Part shown: positions 33,303 to 44,497 of the stretch, in pieces
How positions within the stretch are numbered: the first letter of the stretch is position 1
Layout: every line of letters starts with the position of its first letter
Assembly (NCBI GenBank): GCA_964035575.1
Contig: OZ037856.1
Location: forward strand, 558,001 to 622,000
Direction: 5' to 3'
Length of the DNA stretch: 64,000 bases
Origin: Rhynchopus sp. YZ270_cl-10
Taxonomy: Eukaryota; Euglenozoa; Diplonemea; Diplonemida; Diplonemidae
The notes under the pieces: generated by a model
The model's database searches: none
Seen by the model: only the letters and a program-made list of their open reading frames with translations
Told to the model about the DNA's origin: nothing
Translations under genes and position numbers: made by a program

Positions 33303-36300
33303 AAGCTGACAGCGCAAAACACCTCAGGTAATGACGCTCAGTGGGGTATTGAACCCGGAGTGTTGCACTCTGGGGTTGCTTACAGGAAAACTGTAAGGCA
33401 CACAGCCATTTCTCTAAAAATGTGCTCTTTCACTTGACTTACTCATTGAGATTTAAAAAAACTGCACAAAATACATTACAAATAACACAAACCTGTGACT
33501 GGCGCCGCGGGCGGTGCTGGTGTCTGCCCTGCCTTCGGTCGGGATGAAGACGACGGTCGAGCTTGCTGTGGTGAGTTGTATTTTACGCCATGTTCAAACT
33601 GCTCACCAAGGAAAAGAACCTGCCACATCCTTAAAAAAAAATGCGAAAGGAAAAGTATATAACATGAACCTAAGCCTCACCACGTGCTTAGTCAATTTGA
33701 CAATCATTGCCCAGCAGGCTTGAGGGTTGTCAGAGATAATGTCCAGCAAAGAGGTCCACTGCCTCTCTTAGTCACCTTGTGCACGAAAAGAGCTGTGGGA
33801 AGCGAGAACAATACCTGGTTTCGCATTGTCGCAGCTCGCGGGCCGTTCAAACCTAGTGACGCAGCCCTCATGCGAACAGGGGGGTGCGGGAGTGTTTGGA
33901 CCTGTGTGTGGTTGCATAATAAATACTTTTACGGAACAGATAAAGATGCCCTCCAATGCCCCAGCCCACCTTCCCAAACCAATTAGGAACGTTGCGAAAA
34001 ACCTCATCTCTCTTTACCCAAACACTTTAAACCTTAAAGGGAGAACGACATACCCTCGCGTGCGCAAGCGAGCTGCGTTGAAGCGAGGAGAACGCTGTGG
34101 TGTCGAGCGAGGAGGAGCGTGTGGAGATGCGACGTCGTGTGGTGTCGGCACGGGAGGTGAAGCGCGTGGTGTTGCCGTCCGCCTCTTCGACCTCTTGGCT
34201 GTACACACGCCCGGAGGAGACACGCAGCTGCAGGGTCGAGACGAGGCCACGCTTGCGTTTCTTCCGCCCACGCTTGCGCTTCTTCTTTGCACCTCTCCTG
34301 TCCGCCGTCACCTTGGTCGCGTCTGCCGCCGCCTTCTCCTCCGAGCTTCCTGCAGCACCCACCTCATCATCGTCCTCGTCATCCTCATCCTCGTCGTCCT
34401 CCTCCACCTCCGTCTGATACATATCCGAATAGCCCTGCTGCGCAGTGTCCTCATTCTCCTCATCCTCCTCCTCCTCCTCCCTACCCAGGGTAGGCAGCTC
34501 TGCCCTCTTGTCGCGACGCTGCACTGCGAGAATCTGTATTTGTCGCATATTCTGCACCATCAACTCTGTGATCTGTGTACCTGCCCCTGCTTCGTCGGGG
34601 ACAGGCGATGTTGCGTCTACCTGGGTGTGGTATCCCGCGAAATGCGATGGCTTTACAGGCGAAGCTGGCAGATGTGCATACGGCTCTAACAAAGGCCTTC
34701 CATCCAACCGATGGTGTCCTTGAGACGATGATCGCGAGACCTGAGGTGACGCCGGGTCCGGTGAGTCCTTCCGAGCATATGTCACGTTGTTCGTCAACGG
34801 CGTCAAGCTCGTGCACCTCCGCCAAGGCTGCGGTGCTGCGTCGTTGTTGCTCTCCTCTGAGCTGCTCACCTTGCTGCCTTGCGATGCCACTTCTGGAGAG
34901 GGTGCAGGCATCGATGCAGCCTCGCGGATCTGTGGTGCCACCTGGTGCACTGTGTTCTCGGGGACCCGCCGTTTGTTGGTCCGTTCGTGCTGCTCCGTCA
35001 ACTGATTTATCTTCGACACAATCGAGTCCAACGATGGCTCTGTCGCAGGCGGTGCTATCAGCACCTCCTCCTCACTGTTGTCACGCGAGCTTGATTCATA
35101 CTGCTGCAGGTCCTCTTCACCTCTCGGATCCTCTTCACCCTCTTCGCTACGTTGCACCTCGGCATAGGGTTCTGATGTGTCTGGGGGTGTGGCATCGCAT
35201 GGACTTTCGCTTTCTTCTCCTTTGCACTCCACTGCATCGGCTGCGACGGAAGCCTCGTGTTGCGGCGGCTCGCAGGGTTCCTCCTCTTCGTCCTCCCCAT
35301 CCCCATCCCCATCTCCCTCTCCCCCATCTCCTTCTCCTTCCCCTTCAGGATCGCCTTCCTCCTTCTCATCTGCGGTGGAGTAGCCGGAGTCGCTGTTTTC
35401 ATTCTGTGTGAGGTCCGGTGGTGTGCTGGAGAGTGGAGGCTGAGAGGTGTCGCGGGAGATGACAGAGGTGTTTGGGAAGAGCGCAGAGGTGCCTGTTGTT
35501 GCCTGTGTGACGCTGAGGCCGTGGTGGCCAACTGCACGAGAGGCGACATCGACTTCAACATCAAGGAGGTCGTCCCCGTCTTCTTCTTCTTCTTCGTCGC
35601 TGACGTCAGGTTCGCTGGATGGTGGGGGTGGGCTTTCGGTGGCGGGCATGCGGAACGGAGAGTTTGCGAAGGAGTCGAAGCCCGCCTCCTTAGGACTGCC
35701 GATATGCGCTGCAGGCAGCGGCGTGTCGAGGTCAAGAAGCGTCTCCTCCTCCTCCTCGTCCTCCTCCTCCTCGGCACCTTCCTCCTCCTCCTCTTCTTCG
35801 TTGCTGACGTCTTCTTCGACTTCGTTGCTTTCGTCGTCGTCTTCTTCTTCCTCTTCTTCTTTTTCTTCTTCCGGTGTTTCTCCACCTATGAGATGACGTT
35901 CCTTCCCCTCTGCAGCATAGCGGTAGCCGCTGTTTGAGCTGCGGCGGGTTTCGCTGCCTTCTGCAGCAGTTTCGAGGAGACGCTTTTGGTGTTCGAGGTG
36001 ACGTTGGGCTGCGGAGCGGTGTTCGTTTTCGACGAAGAAGGCGGCGAAGCACTCGCTTTGCTGCTTCAGAGACATGGTGCGGACACGCTCTGATATCGTC
36101 TTGCTTTGGTTGCTGTGGTTCAGTTGGATGGACGACAGCAACACCGAAAACGACGTTTCCCCAGGTGGATGCGCCGCCTCTCTTTCCTTCGTATTAGAGT
36201 ACATCGCCGACAGCTCTGACACACATGACTGCACAAACGCCTGATTCGGTGAAGAAAACTCATGCACCGCCCGCAGCAACATCATCCCCAGCTCCTGGTA

Positions 36301-37895
36301 CTGATTGATCGTGAAGTTATTCGCCTCTGCAGACATCCCCGAAGTACCCAAAAAAGACGACTCAATAGTATACGATAAGACCACCCCCATCTCCGCCCAG
36401 TTCACCACCCTCGCCGTCCCCTCCTTCTTCTTCGTGACATGAAAGGTGCATTCATCGAAGCTAAACTCTGAGCACAGCTTTGCCATCATGAGGGGAAGGA
36501 TCTTCTCGGCGTGGGGGTATTTTGGTGCGCTCTTCATGCGGTACCGTCTGGTGCAGGTGTTTCCGTATGCGAAGACGTTGCGTTTGCGGGAGTGGCCGTG
36601 GATGTCGAAGAAGACGGAGACCTCACCCTTTCCTGTAAGCTTTCGGATGTAGTTCTTTGCGTGGTAGATGGTGGGGTGGAGGACGTCGGAGGGGGTTTTC
36701 CAGCAGCGATTCAGGTCGTAGCCGTTCGCATCGCAGCGGTAATTGCCTATCGCTACACCGTCGGGGTTGAGCATAGGGATGAACACAAACTTATACTGGT
36801 CCAGGAGGTCCAAAGACCACACCTTGTTTGACGTAAGGAAGTCGAGCATGCCCTTCACCACCCACGACGCATTGGTCTCCCCAGGATGCACCCGCCCCGA
36901 GATGACGATGTACCGCTTCTCGCCCTTCTCCCCCACCCGTTTCTTGCTTTTCTTGCTGATCTTCACAATATCACACCGCCGACCCTGCACCGTCGTACAC
37001 AAAATATCCCGTTTAAATTTATACAAATTCTGCCGCTTGCTCGCCTCCTCCAATGAGCGAAGATATATCTGCAGATCGGTGTAGGTAAAAGGGTAGCAGT
37101 ACGCTAGGTAGTAGACGTCCTTGACGTCTGTGAGCTCAAGCTCGAAGGACATGCTGTAGAGGTCGCAGCTCTGTGAGTTGCGGTCGCGCTTGGGGAGGCG
37201 GTTCTTGAAGTAGCAGACGTTGTGGCCGACGGCGGCCCAGCGCTTTGTCTTCCTGCTGTAGAAGCAGGGGTGCAGGCCTTTGTTGTAGAGAGAGCTTGGC
37301 TTCACAAAGTTGACAAGATTGAATGTGTACGTCGCAGGCTGCGCGTTGGTGACAGAGAAGTTGAACCATTGCGTCGACCCACGCGCATTTGCATCAGACG
37401 CCAGCTCCAAATCATACTCCGTTGCAGACACCTGATATTTTGTAGTTTCATAAAATAAAATAAAATAAACCTAAAAATGCTGAATTGCAAAAAATAAGCG
37501 TAAATAATAATTCAACACCATCCACCTAAGAGACAAAAAGCAGAGCCAATTTTTTTCGTTCTTTTTAACCACGTTTTTCATTAACCCCCTAAGGGACATA
37601 CCTGATACGCCCGCTCCAAATTCCCCGACTCAAACTCCGAGGAAAAGAGCAGCGCATTTGCTGGATCTATCAACGGGATTGGCTCGTTCACGTTGTATAC
37701 GAGACGCTCATTGCTGGGGGGGCGGGAGTGGAAGGCCTCTGAACGTCGCCGGGTGAGTTCACGTTGTGCCTCAGAGAGGTCGGAGGACTTTGGGTCGAGA
37801 AGCTCTGGTGGGAGCTGGCGGGGTTGGAACTGCAGGGGTGGGGGTGGGATGTTGTTGGGCCCTGAGTAGCTTCCTCCTGGCTTAGGGAAGAACAT
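33136..37895 (-). CDS. Cytosolic carboxypeptidase (M14D/CCP, Nna1-like) with long acidic tail
   Basis: CCPs are zinc carboxypeptidases that trim glutamates from tubulin and other tails. Exon 1, 37895-37602, joins exon 2, 37431-34054, in phase 0 (GTATGT donor). It supplies the family N-terminus SSEFESGNLERAYQ before YDLELASDANARGSTQWFNF. Zinc and catalytic residues: HPGE in SGRVHPGETNASW, NPDGVAIGNYRCDANGYDLN, the zinc His in FFDIHGHSRKRNVF, and the catalytic Glu in SYTIESSFLG. The domain ends near residue 500. The remaining 700 or so residues are disordered, with Glu runs (EEKEEEEEEDDDESNEVEED) and basic patches. A GTATGT at 34053 suggests exon 2 does not run to its stop at 34027. Two further exons (33565-33493 and 33230-33136) continue in frame as Ala/Pro-rich sequence and give 1,279 residues, but the last donor is GTTTGT, so this 3' end is tentative. 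Confidence 0.9.
33268..33420 (-). repeat. SINE-like repeat: poly(A)/poly(T) and box B
   Basis: A run of about 31 A on the plus strand (33270-33300) is followed by GCGCAAAACACCTCAGG, then GGGGTATTGAACCCGGAG. On the minus strand the latter is GGGTTCAATACCCC, a polymerase III box B. It shares GAGCGTCA and AGGTGTTTTGC words with the copy at 38680-38770. It lies in the proposed last intron of the carboxypeptidase gene. Confidence 0.6.
33663..33699 (+). repeat. Loop-conserved hairpin copy in proposed carboxypeptidase intron
   Basis: ATGAACCTAAGC, loop CTCACCACGT, GCTTAGTCAATT. Stem CTAAGC/GCTTAG plus TGA/TCA. Confidence 0.65.
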
Positions 37896-38622
37896 ACGGC
37901 AACGGCTCCTATACTACAACGTATTGGGGGGAGAGAAAGAGAAAAAAAAATAAAAAATAAAAAATAAGGATTATTTTGAAGAAATGAGTTGATGGACTTA
38001 ATGTGTTTCCTCAAAAGAAGGGAGGGGAGGAGAGGAGGGGGGTTTGGGGTTTGGGGGGAAACAACTGCGGTTGAGTGTAAGGGGGGGTGTGGGGAGGTGG
38101 AGGGTGGAGGTGAGGGGGGGAATAAAAGTGAAGTTGATAGTGCAAACGCCTCTGGGACGCAGGCACTGACACGAATAAAAAGAGAGGAGATTGTGGTAGT
38201 TTTTTGGTTCTTTCCGCAAATTTCGCGTTCACATAAAAAAGGTGAGAAAAAGAGAAGGGGGGGCTGACGTGGGGTGCGCAATTAAAGAAAAAGAAAATTG
38301 CACCTTTTTTCAAAAAAGGTTGAAAGGCGAATGGCTCCTGGGCTCATACAGCCTTTTTTTGGAACATAAAATCGGTAGAAAAGCTATTGAGTTTTTCACT
38401 CTCTCAACTTCTGCATTTTTTGGGGAATTTAAAAAAACAAAAAGGTTGACACGAGGAGTCTAAGAGTCACGCGCTTAGTCACCTTATCAATTCAAAAGAG
38501 GGGTCGCAATATTCGATCAGAATGTTTGGAAATCCGCAACGGGGGAAAAAAAAGGGTATTAATATATGCTTCTCCATGTGCATCACCATGCTCAGAAAAA
38601 GCGGAAAAGAATAATTTTTGGT

Positions 38623-38656
38623 AAGATGATCCCAAGGCTTTCTGTGCTTGGTCACC
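38623..38656 (+). repeat. Loop-conserved hairpin copy with G:C-changed stem
   Basis: GATGATCCCAAGGC, TTTCTGT, GCTTGGTCACC. CCAAG pairs with CTTGG in place of the usual CTAAG/CTTAG. Confidence 0.65.
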
Positions 38657-38679
38657 AAAAAAAAAAGGGTGAATATTAT

Positions 38680-38770
38680 AGCTGCAAAACACCTCTGGAA
38701 AGCCATTGACATTGACGCTCCGTGGGGATAATCGAACCCTCCCCCTGAGTGATGCACAGGAGGAGGGGGA
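38680..38770 (-). repeat. SINE-like box-B repeat
   Basis: Plus strand TGCAAAACACCTCTGG, then TGACGCTCCGTGGGG and ATAATCGAACCCTCCC. On the minus strand GGGTTCGATTATCCCC matches box B. Shares structure with 33300-33420. Confidence 0.6.
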
Positions 38771-39869
38771 GTAGAGTCCCAGTGAAGTAAAAGAAAACAA
38801 AAATTCAACCCAAATCCCCATCATCCCCTCAGACACTCATATTCAAAAGAGATTTTTAAGAAGAAGGTTTGTTAGGTACAAAAAATACACCTAACAATGA
38901 TATTTTCAATCGAAAGACCAAACAAATTGACTTAATTTCAAAAAAACCATCCCGAAAAACTCGACACTGATTCGGGTTGCAACTCATACAGTCATATATC
39001 AGAATTTGTACTCAGTCTGAGTCAGACTGACTTTTAGGACAGACCCTGGATCGGACTCCTCTCGCACTCCTCACACTCGAGTGCAAGATGAGTCAGACTG
39101 ACTACAAACCATGGGCTATGCTACAAATATGTTGGAGCTCTTCTCTCCTCTAATACAACCGATATAACCGATTCTGTCGCAAAACGATGGAAAAGAGCGT
39201 GTCCATAAGCCTCGCCTGCTTCACCTTGAATAAAAAAGGCTAGAGCGTTTCGCAGACAGTTGGAAAGGATGGGGTGTTCCAGTACACACCAATGAACCAA
39301 GGGAGGCCAGAGTCAAAGTCACAAGTCAACGCTTTTATACAAAGCACTGAACACATCGGGTATGAGAGGAATCTGAACGGCGTGCCAAACAATATATTTT
39401 CTCTTGAGGAATTTCCTCAAACTATCATACAATGGAAAAGGTGTTAAAAGAGGAAGTCGAAAGTGCAAAAAAAAAAAAAAAAAAAAACACCTCTACAGCA
39501 AACACAGGTAAGGTGGGAGAGAGAAGGGGAATGGGGGACACGCAGCCACATTGTGAAGTGGTTGCGGTTACGAAATAAAAAAAAAAAGGGAAACATCGTT
39601 TTCAGAGCTCGCGCTAAAGTCCATCCCTCATCCCGGGATTTTTGGGGGTTTTGGTAGGAACGTTTTTTTTTTTGCAGTACGGGGATTTCATTAAGAAACC
39701 AGAAGTTCTAATATTGTTGAGTAAGACCACCACATAGTGGACTTGCATATACATGTGACCCCGCCGTGGAACGCAATTGGCTCGGAAAGTCAAAAGAAAG
39801 AGGAGAAAAAAGAAAAGGAAAAAAAAAAAAAAGTTGGTTACCGTGCGCCTGCGGCGCTGCCTGTTCCCT

Positions 39870-40480
39870 TCCAGTTTCTACAGGCAAACACTTGCCCCCT
39901 TTACCTTACACTGACGGGTTTTGACCAAAACCAAGAACTTGTCCATTTCGGCAAATTGACCCCACCACAGAACGGACGAATTCCGGAAATGCAAATGCCG
40001 GTGTTTTCGCGCATTTTCATGTTGCAAGACGTCAGGATCAGGGAGAGAAAATCTGGTTGTGGGATTTACATTGGCCCTCTTTACCCACATGGATTTTGAC
40101 CAAAACCAAAAAATTGGCCATTTCGGCAAAGTGACCCCACCACAGCGCGGACGGATTCCGGAAATTCCAATCGCGGTATGTTTTGGGGCTGAAAACCCAC
40201 TGATTTTCAGGAGAAAAATTGCTTCCAAATCTCGGAATTTTCCGAATTTTCCTGAAAATGACCCTTGTTTACGAGTATGGGTTCATATTTTGCGAAAATT
40301 TAAGTCACTAAAATTTTGTCCATTTTTCCGTATATACCCCACCACAAGCCGGGATTGGCCCGGAAATGCCACAAAACGGGGTTTCCGGGCCTCCCCAGCT
40401 AACCTTTTCAAGGAACGTTTTTCCGTTCCCGAAATCCATTTTTTCCCCATTTTTTCCCATAATTAGCGCGACCACTGATC
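39870..40480 (+). repeat. Modular dispersed repeat, copy B
   Basis: Near-full-length inverted counterpart of 11600-12165, sharing the edge TCTACAGGCAAACACTTG and, in order, the modules TTGACCAAAACCAAGAACTT, ACCCCACCACAGAACGGACG and TTCCGGAAATGCAAATGCCG. Three modules are visible; the third (about 40300-40370) is most diverged. Confidence 0.8.
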
Positions 40481-40628
40481 GTTTTTGTCTTTTTTTTGGT
40501 TCTTGCTGTGTCAAGAAAGATAGAGGTATCCCCCTCTGCACGAAACAAAGAAAAGCTTTGTAAGAGGAACCTAAGAGCCACCGTCTCTGCCACCTTGAAA
40601 CAAACAATGAAAAAAAGGTAAAGAAAAC

Positions 40629-40662
40629 CTTGATGAGGGCACCTCTCATGCACATCATCAAA
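40629..40662 (+). repeat. Loop-conserved hairpin copy, GCA-type stem
   Basis: TTGATGAGGGCA, CCTCTCA, TGCACATCATCAA. GCA/TGC inner and TTGATGA/TCATCAA outer stems; distinct bases from the CTAAGC type yet paired. Confidence 0.65.
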
Positions 40663-41365
40663 GATGAACACAACTTTCTCGAAAAAAAACAGGGCTAGCG
40701 ATGGATACCCTCTGTCCCGATACACTCTGCAGTAACTTGAACAACCCTTCAAAATGAACACTCCATCACCCCCCCTGACAAGTCCTTGCCGGGACTTTGT
40801 TGAAGAAGGGTCAAGAACCATGTCCAGACAAATTCTTAGCAAAGAACAAAATTGTGTTGTCACCGGTCGTGGAGGCACTAAAACATACAGTGTGGGTGCT
40901 ATCGGGTACAACGTGGGCATTATTTTTTTTTTATTCACCTCCCCAGTGTACGGCAGAAGATGGAACACCACCACCAGGATGCAACTCTGTCCTGGCCACA
41001 TGGAGGGAAATATATAAAACATGGACAAAAAAAAAAAAAAAAAAATGAATACACGACAGGATCCACTTGTCATAAATATGACAGTGTTCATTTGTCACTT
41101 GTCACTGGTTCCCGTCGTGTAGAGATCACCCCACCCGCCCCCGCCCCGCAACACAACAAAAAAAGGGATACAAAAGAAAATGAAACATTTTGTATACAGC
41201 GACAAGCTTTGCCTTTTTTGGTTGTTATTTTTTTTTCGTTCGCAAAAGGGGGGGGTTTTTTTGCATAGGTATTGCCAGAGAAACAAAATGCGGTGGGAAA
41301 TTATTATTACTTTTTGTGTAGTTGCGTGGCAAGAGAAAGCTACATTTGCCAAAGCACCAAAGCGT

Positions 41366-43517
41366 TCACTTCTCATACTTGATCATGACGATGTCAGCAA
41401 CCTGGGTGGTATAAGAGTATGGAGGATACAAAAAAAACATTGTTCTCGAGAGAATAAAACATTGGTAATTACAAAAGCATGCTTTTGTGATCCGTTTTGT
41501 TTGCCCAACACTGCGGGAAGAAGCGGGGGTTGACGAAGTTCACTGAGAATTGTATGGCTACGGTAATCCACTCCAATAAAATTTAACAACAAAAACTTGT
41601 ACCACCCTTACAGAGAAAAGGTATGGGAAAACGTCACTATGAACGCAGACAGGGGGCATACCTCTTTGACAATCTCCAGCGACACCTCGAGGTCCTTCCG
41701 CGTGTGCGATGCAGACACACAGAAGCGCACCCTCGACTCAATGAGCGGCGTAGCAGGGTAGCCCACAACCACCACAGCAAGCCCTCTCTTCAGACACTCC
41801 CGCGAGAAGGCGGGCATCTTCGCAGGGTTGTACAGAAGGGCGGGGATGACGGGTGAGGAATCTGTTTGAAGAGATGATTCGGTAGTGCAAATGATGTAGA
41901 TATATTTTATAATAGAGAGATGACCTTTTCAGCCACATTTATCGCACCGCGCCTTAGGGGCAGCAGCCCGGAGGGTTTTTTTAAACTAAAAAGACGACGG
42001 TAAGTCGCGCCGCCCTTGGAACCCCGCTCCATTCGTGGAGTAGAGATGGCAACAAGGTGCCCTGCACCTGGTCTGTCAGGTCAAAACTAAAACCCCCACC
42101 ATACCATCTCCGTAGACAGTGAGCCCCATTTCCACCAGCCCCTTTCTGAAGAACCGCGCGTTCTCCGCGATGCTTGCAATCCGCTTCGCACCAATGTCGG
42201 TTCCGTCACGACCCATGATGACTTCGAGGGCGCTTTTGGCTTGCTGGGCGCAGGCAGCGGCGAGGCTTGCACCGCAGACAGTACCTCCTGCATTGTTCCT
42301 TAAGGCATCAAGGGTGTCCTTGTCACCGGCAATGTAGCCACCGATGGACCCAAAGCTCTTTGTGTAGGTGCCCATGAGCAGGTCCACGTCGTCAGGGCGC
42401 ACGTTGCAGTACTCAACAATGCCACGCCCCGTCGCCCCAATCGCCCCAATGCTGTGCGCCTCGTCCACATACAGCAAGCAGTTGTACTTCTTCTTCAGGT
42501 CCACAATCTTCTTCAAATCGATGATCTCCCCCTCCATGCTGTAGATGCCCTCCACAATCACAATGATCTTCTTCCACGGCTGGTGGGTGCGCGGCTGGCC
42601 CTCCCAAATGCTCTTGCGGATGATCGCCTCAAGCTGCTTCAGGTCGTTGTGCTTGAACACCTTGATCTTGGCAGCAGACCCCCTTGCACCAGTGATAAGT
42701 GAAGAGTGGTTCAGACAGTCCGAGATCAGCAGAGATCCCTTCCCGGCAAGGATGGGGAGGGTTGTGCTGTTTGTTGCGAAGCCCATTCCTGTGGGGATGG
42801 TGTTTCAAAGAAAAAGTTCGCGGAAATAAAGCGCCTCGGGCCAAATTACTAGGCAGGGACGGTAAGAAAATATTGACACAAACAAAATGAACAAGATGCC
42901 CCCCTCCAGCCCCCCTTCAGTCCCTCCCAATACATACCAATCACCATCGCCGCCTCCTTCCCAACAAACTCTGCTGTCAGCTCTTCCAGCTCCTTCAGCG
43001 GCTTGGTGAGCCCCATCTCACTTGCAGGCGAGGTTGAGGACACACCGAACCTCTTGATGCTTTCTTTCACTGCCTCTTGCACTTGGTCGGGGTTCTCTGC
43101 AAAGCCAAGATAGTTGTAGGAAGCAAGGTTGATGCAGGGGAGCGTCTTCCCTGTCAGCGAGAAGGAGATGTTGTAGTCCGTGGAGGCACGCTCCATCACA
43201 CCGACACGAGCCCCTGGGCGAGTGTTGATCGGCCGATTCCAACAGTCTCTGATCCTCGTGTACAGGCGTCGTGTGTAGAAATCATCAAAATCACGCAACA
43301 ACGGTGCGTATCCTGGCGGCGTGAAGCGCGACTTCAAGGGAAACATCTGCCGCCAGATTTCACGCATATATCCCATCAGCATGAGCACGCCATAACTCAG
43401 ATACGTCGTAAACGAAATCCAAAAGGGGATTGCCGAATCCTCCGAAAACTCATCGCGACCCATTTGTGGCTTGCTTTCTTTGTGTATTCTGATAGGCAAA
43501 TAGGGTTTATTAGACAT
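41366..43517 (-). CDS. LCB2: Serine palmitoyltransferase catalytic subunit (LCB2/SPTLC2), 4 exons, 499 residues
   Basis: PLP enzyme that condenses serine with palmitoyl-CoA, the first step of sphingolipid synthesis, as a heterodimer with LCB1 at the ER. Exons 43517-42938, 42788-42105, 41861-41662 and 41401-41366; donors GTATGT, GTATGG and GTATGC. Phases agree across all joins. A hydrophobic span near residues 30-52 (PFWISFTTYLSYGVLMLMGY) is the expected N-terminal membrane anchor. Then INLASYNYLGFAENPDQVQE, SLITGARGSAAKIKVFKHND, YVDEAHSIGAIGATGRGIVE, and the PLP lysine in GTYTKSFGSIGGYIAGD. The third exon gives VVVVGYPATPLIESRVRFCV. The last 11 codons (VADIVMIKYEK) match the family C-terminus and were found from ACCACCCAG before 41401. 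Length is slightly below the human 562 and is reasonable. Confidence 0.96.
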
Positions 43518-43611
43518 ATTACATCACTCAAAGGAATGTCTAGGGTTCAAGAGTGGGTACAAAACCGGACACGATCGGCAGCAAAAACCGCACTAATGGT
43601 ACACTAATGGG

Positions 43612-43679
43612 ACGGGGTTTCACAACTTTTCACAACTATGTGGGTATAAAACATTGTGAAACGTTGTGAAACCCCCCGT
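43612..43679. repeat. 68-bp palindromic MITE-like repeat
   Basis: ACGGGGTTTCACAACTTTTC at the left is mirrored by GTTGTGAAACCCCCCGT at the right, with a second inner pair CACAACTATG / CATTGTG. No clear target duplication. Confidence 0.55.
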
Positions 43680-43857
43680 ATAGCACCAACTAATCTACAT
43701 TTCTTCGTGTATGGAACAAAAAATCTGGGTAAACCCTAGAGGGGTAACTTACTCTGTCCTTTTTATGGCTGGAATGGTATCCTGCCCTAAATAGCGTGAG
43801 AGGGGTAGGGAGAGGGGATGAGCCTGTTGCCTGCTAAAGCAGAAGGGGGGCATTAAG

Positions 43858-43892
43858 GGTGATCCTAAGCCCCTCATGCTTGGTCACCTTTA
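43858..43892 (+). repeat. Loop-conserved hairpin copy
   Basis: GTGATCCTAAGC, CCCTCAT, GCTTGGTCACC: GTGA/TCAC outer and TAAGC/GCTTG (G:T) inner. Confidence 0.65.
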
Positions 43893-43959
43893 AGAAAAAC
43901 TTTAAAACATGAATGTGCAATCGCTACACATAAAAGAGAGAAAAAAAAATCGTTTATGC

Positions 43960-43992
43960 GATGAACCCGAGCCTCTCGTTGCTTGGTCAACC
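43960..43992 (+). repeat. Loop-conserved hairpin copy
   Basis: GATGAACCCGAGC, CTCTCGTT, GCTTGGTCAACC. CCGAGC pairs with GCTTGG through one G:T. Confidence 0.65.
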
Positions 43993-44044
43993 CGCAAACC
44001 TGAAATAGTAGGATCGGGTAGGTAAAGTTGTTTTCATAGATTGT

Positions 44045-44105
44045 GCACAATCCTCCTGTTTGAGGGATGATTGGCCATACCGGTACCATTTCTCCTTTAA
44101 AGCAA
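44045..44105 (+). repeat. CACAATC...TCTCCTTTAA repeat, copy 1 of 2
   Basis: CACAATCCTCCTGTTTGAGG then GATGATTGGCCATACC and TTTCTCCTTTAA. It aligns with 63802-63865. AATCCTCC and GGATGATT pair as a hairpin with one mismatch; the second copy pairs AATCACCC with GGGTGATT. Confidence 0.55.
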
Positions 44106-44497
44106 GCTTCGTAGGAATAAAAGAGCGGTCGTTTTGCTAAGAAAAAACCCCTGTTGGTTGCAGAGACCGTTCACTACTCTTTGGAATTTATTACTATTTT
44201 TTTTATTGTAAAAACCTTGCAAGGGGGGTGAGGTTCGCCCCACCCTGCACAGTCTTTTAGAATATATGGCATCACATCAAAATTGCACCTACCGAAATAG
44301 GGTCAGTACGCAACACTTTCTTTTTGCAGCAAGGATTCTATCATACACTGCCGACAAACCGCAACAGCGATACAAGATAAATCCACAAAAAATACACAAA
44401 AAAAAAAAAAAAGCCAATATAAAGTTAGAAGGGAAAAAAAACTATAAATCTGAGAACTCCACCCTTGCCCTTCCCCTCCCCTACCCCCCATAGCATT

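Larger units (their letters stand above)
37896..41365. other. Repeat-rich intergenic region, 3.5 kb
   Basis: It holds GTGCAAACGCCTC copies (38132, and 39459 with a 21-A insertion), hairpins (38623 and 40629), a box-B repeat (38680-38770), an 18-bp direct repeat GAGTCAGACTGACT (39020 and 39092), and modular repeat copy B (39870-40480). No convincing gene was found on either strand. Confidence 0.65.
43518..44497. other. Intergenic with palindrome and two hairpins
   Basis: Contains the short palindromic repeat 43612-43679, hairpins 43858-43892 and 43960-43992, and one copy of the ATTGGC repeat (44045-44105). No gene was seen. Confidence 0.6.
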
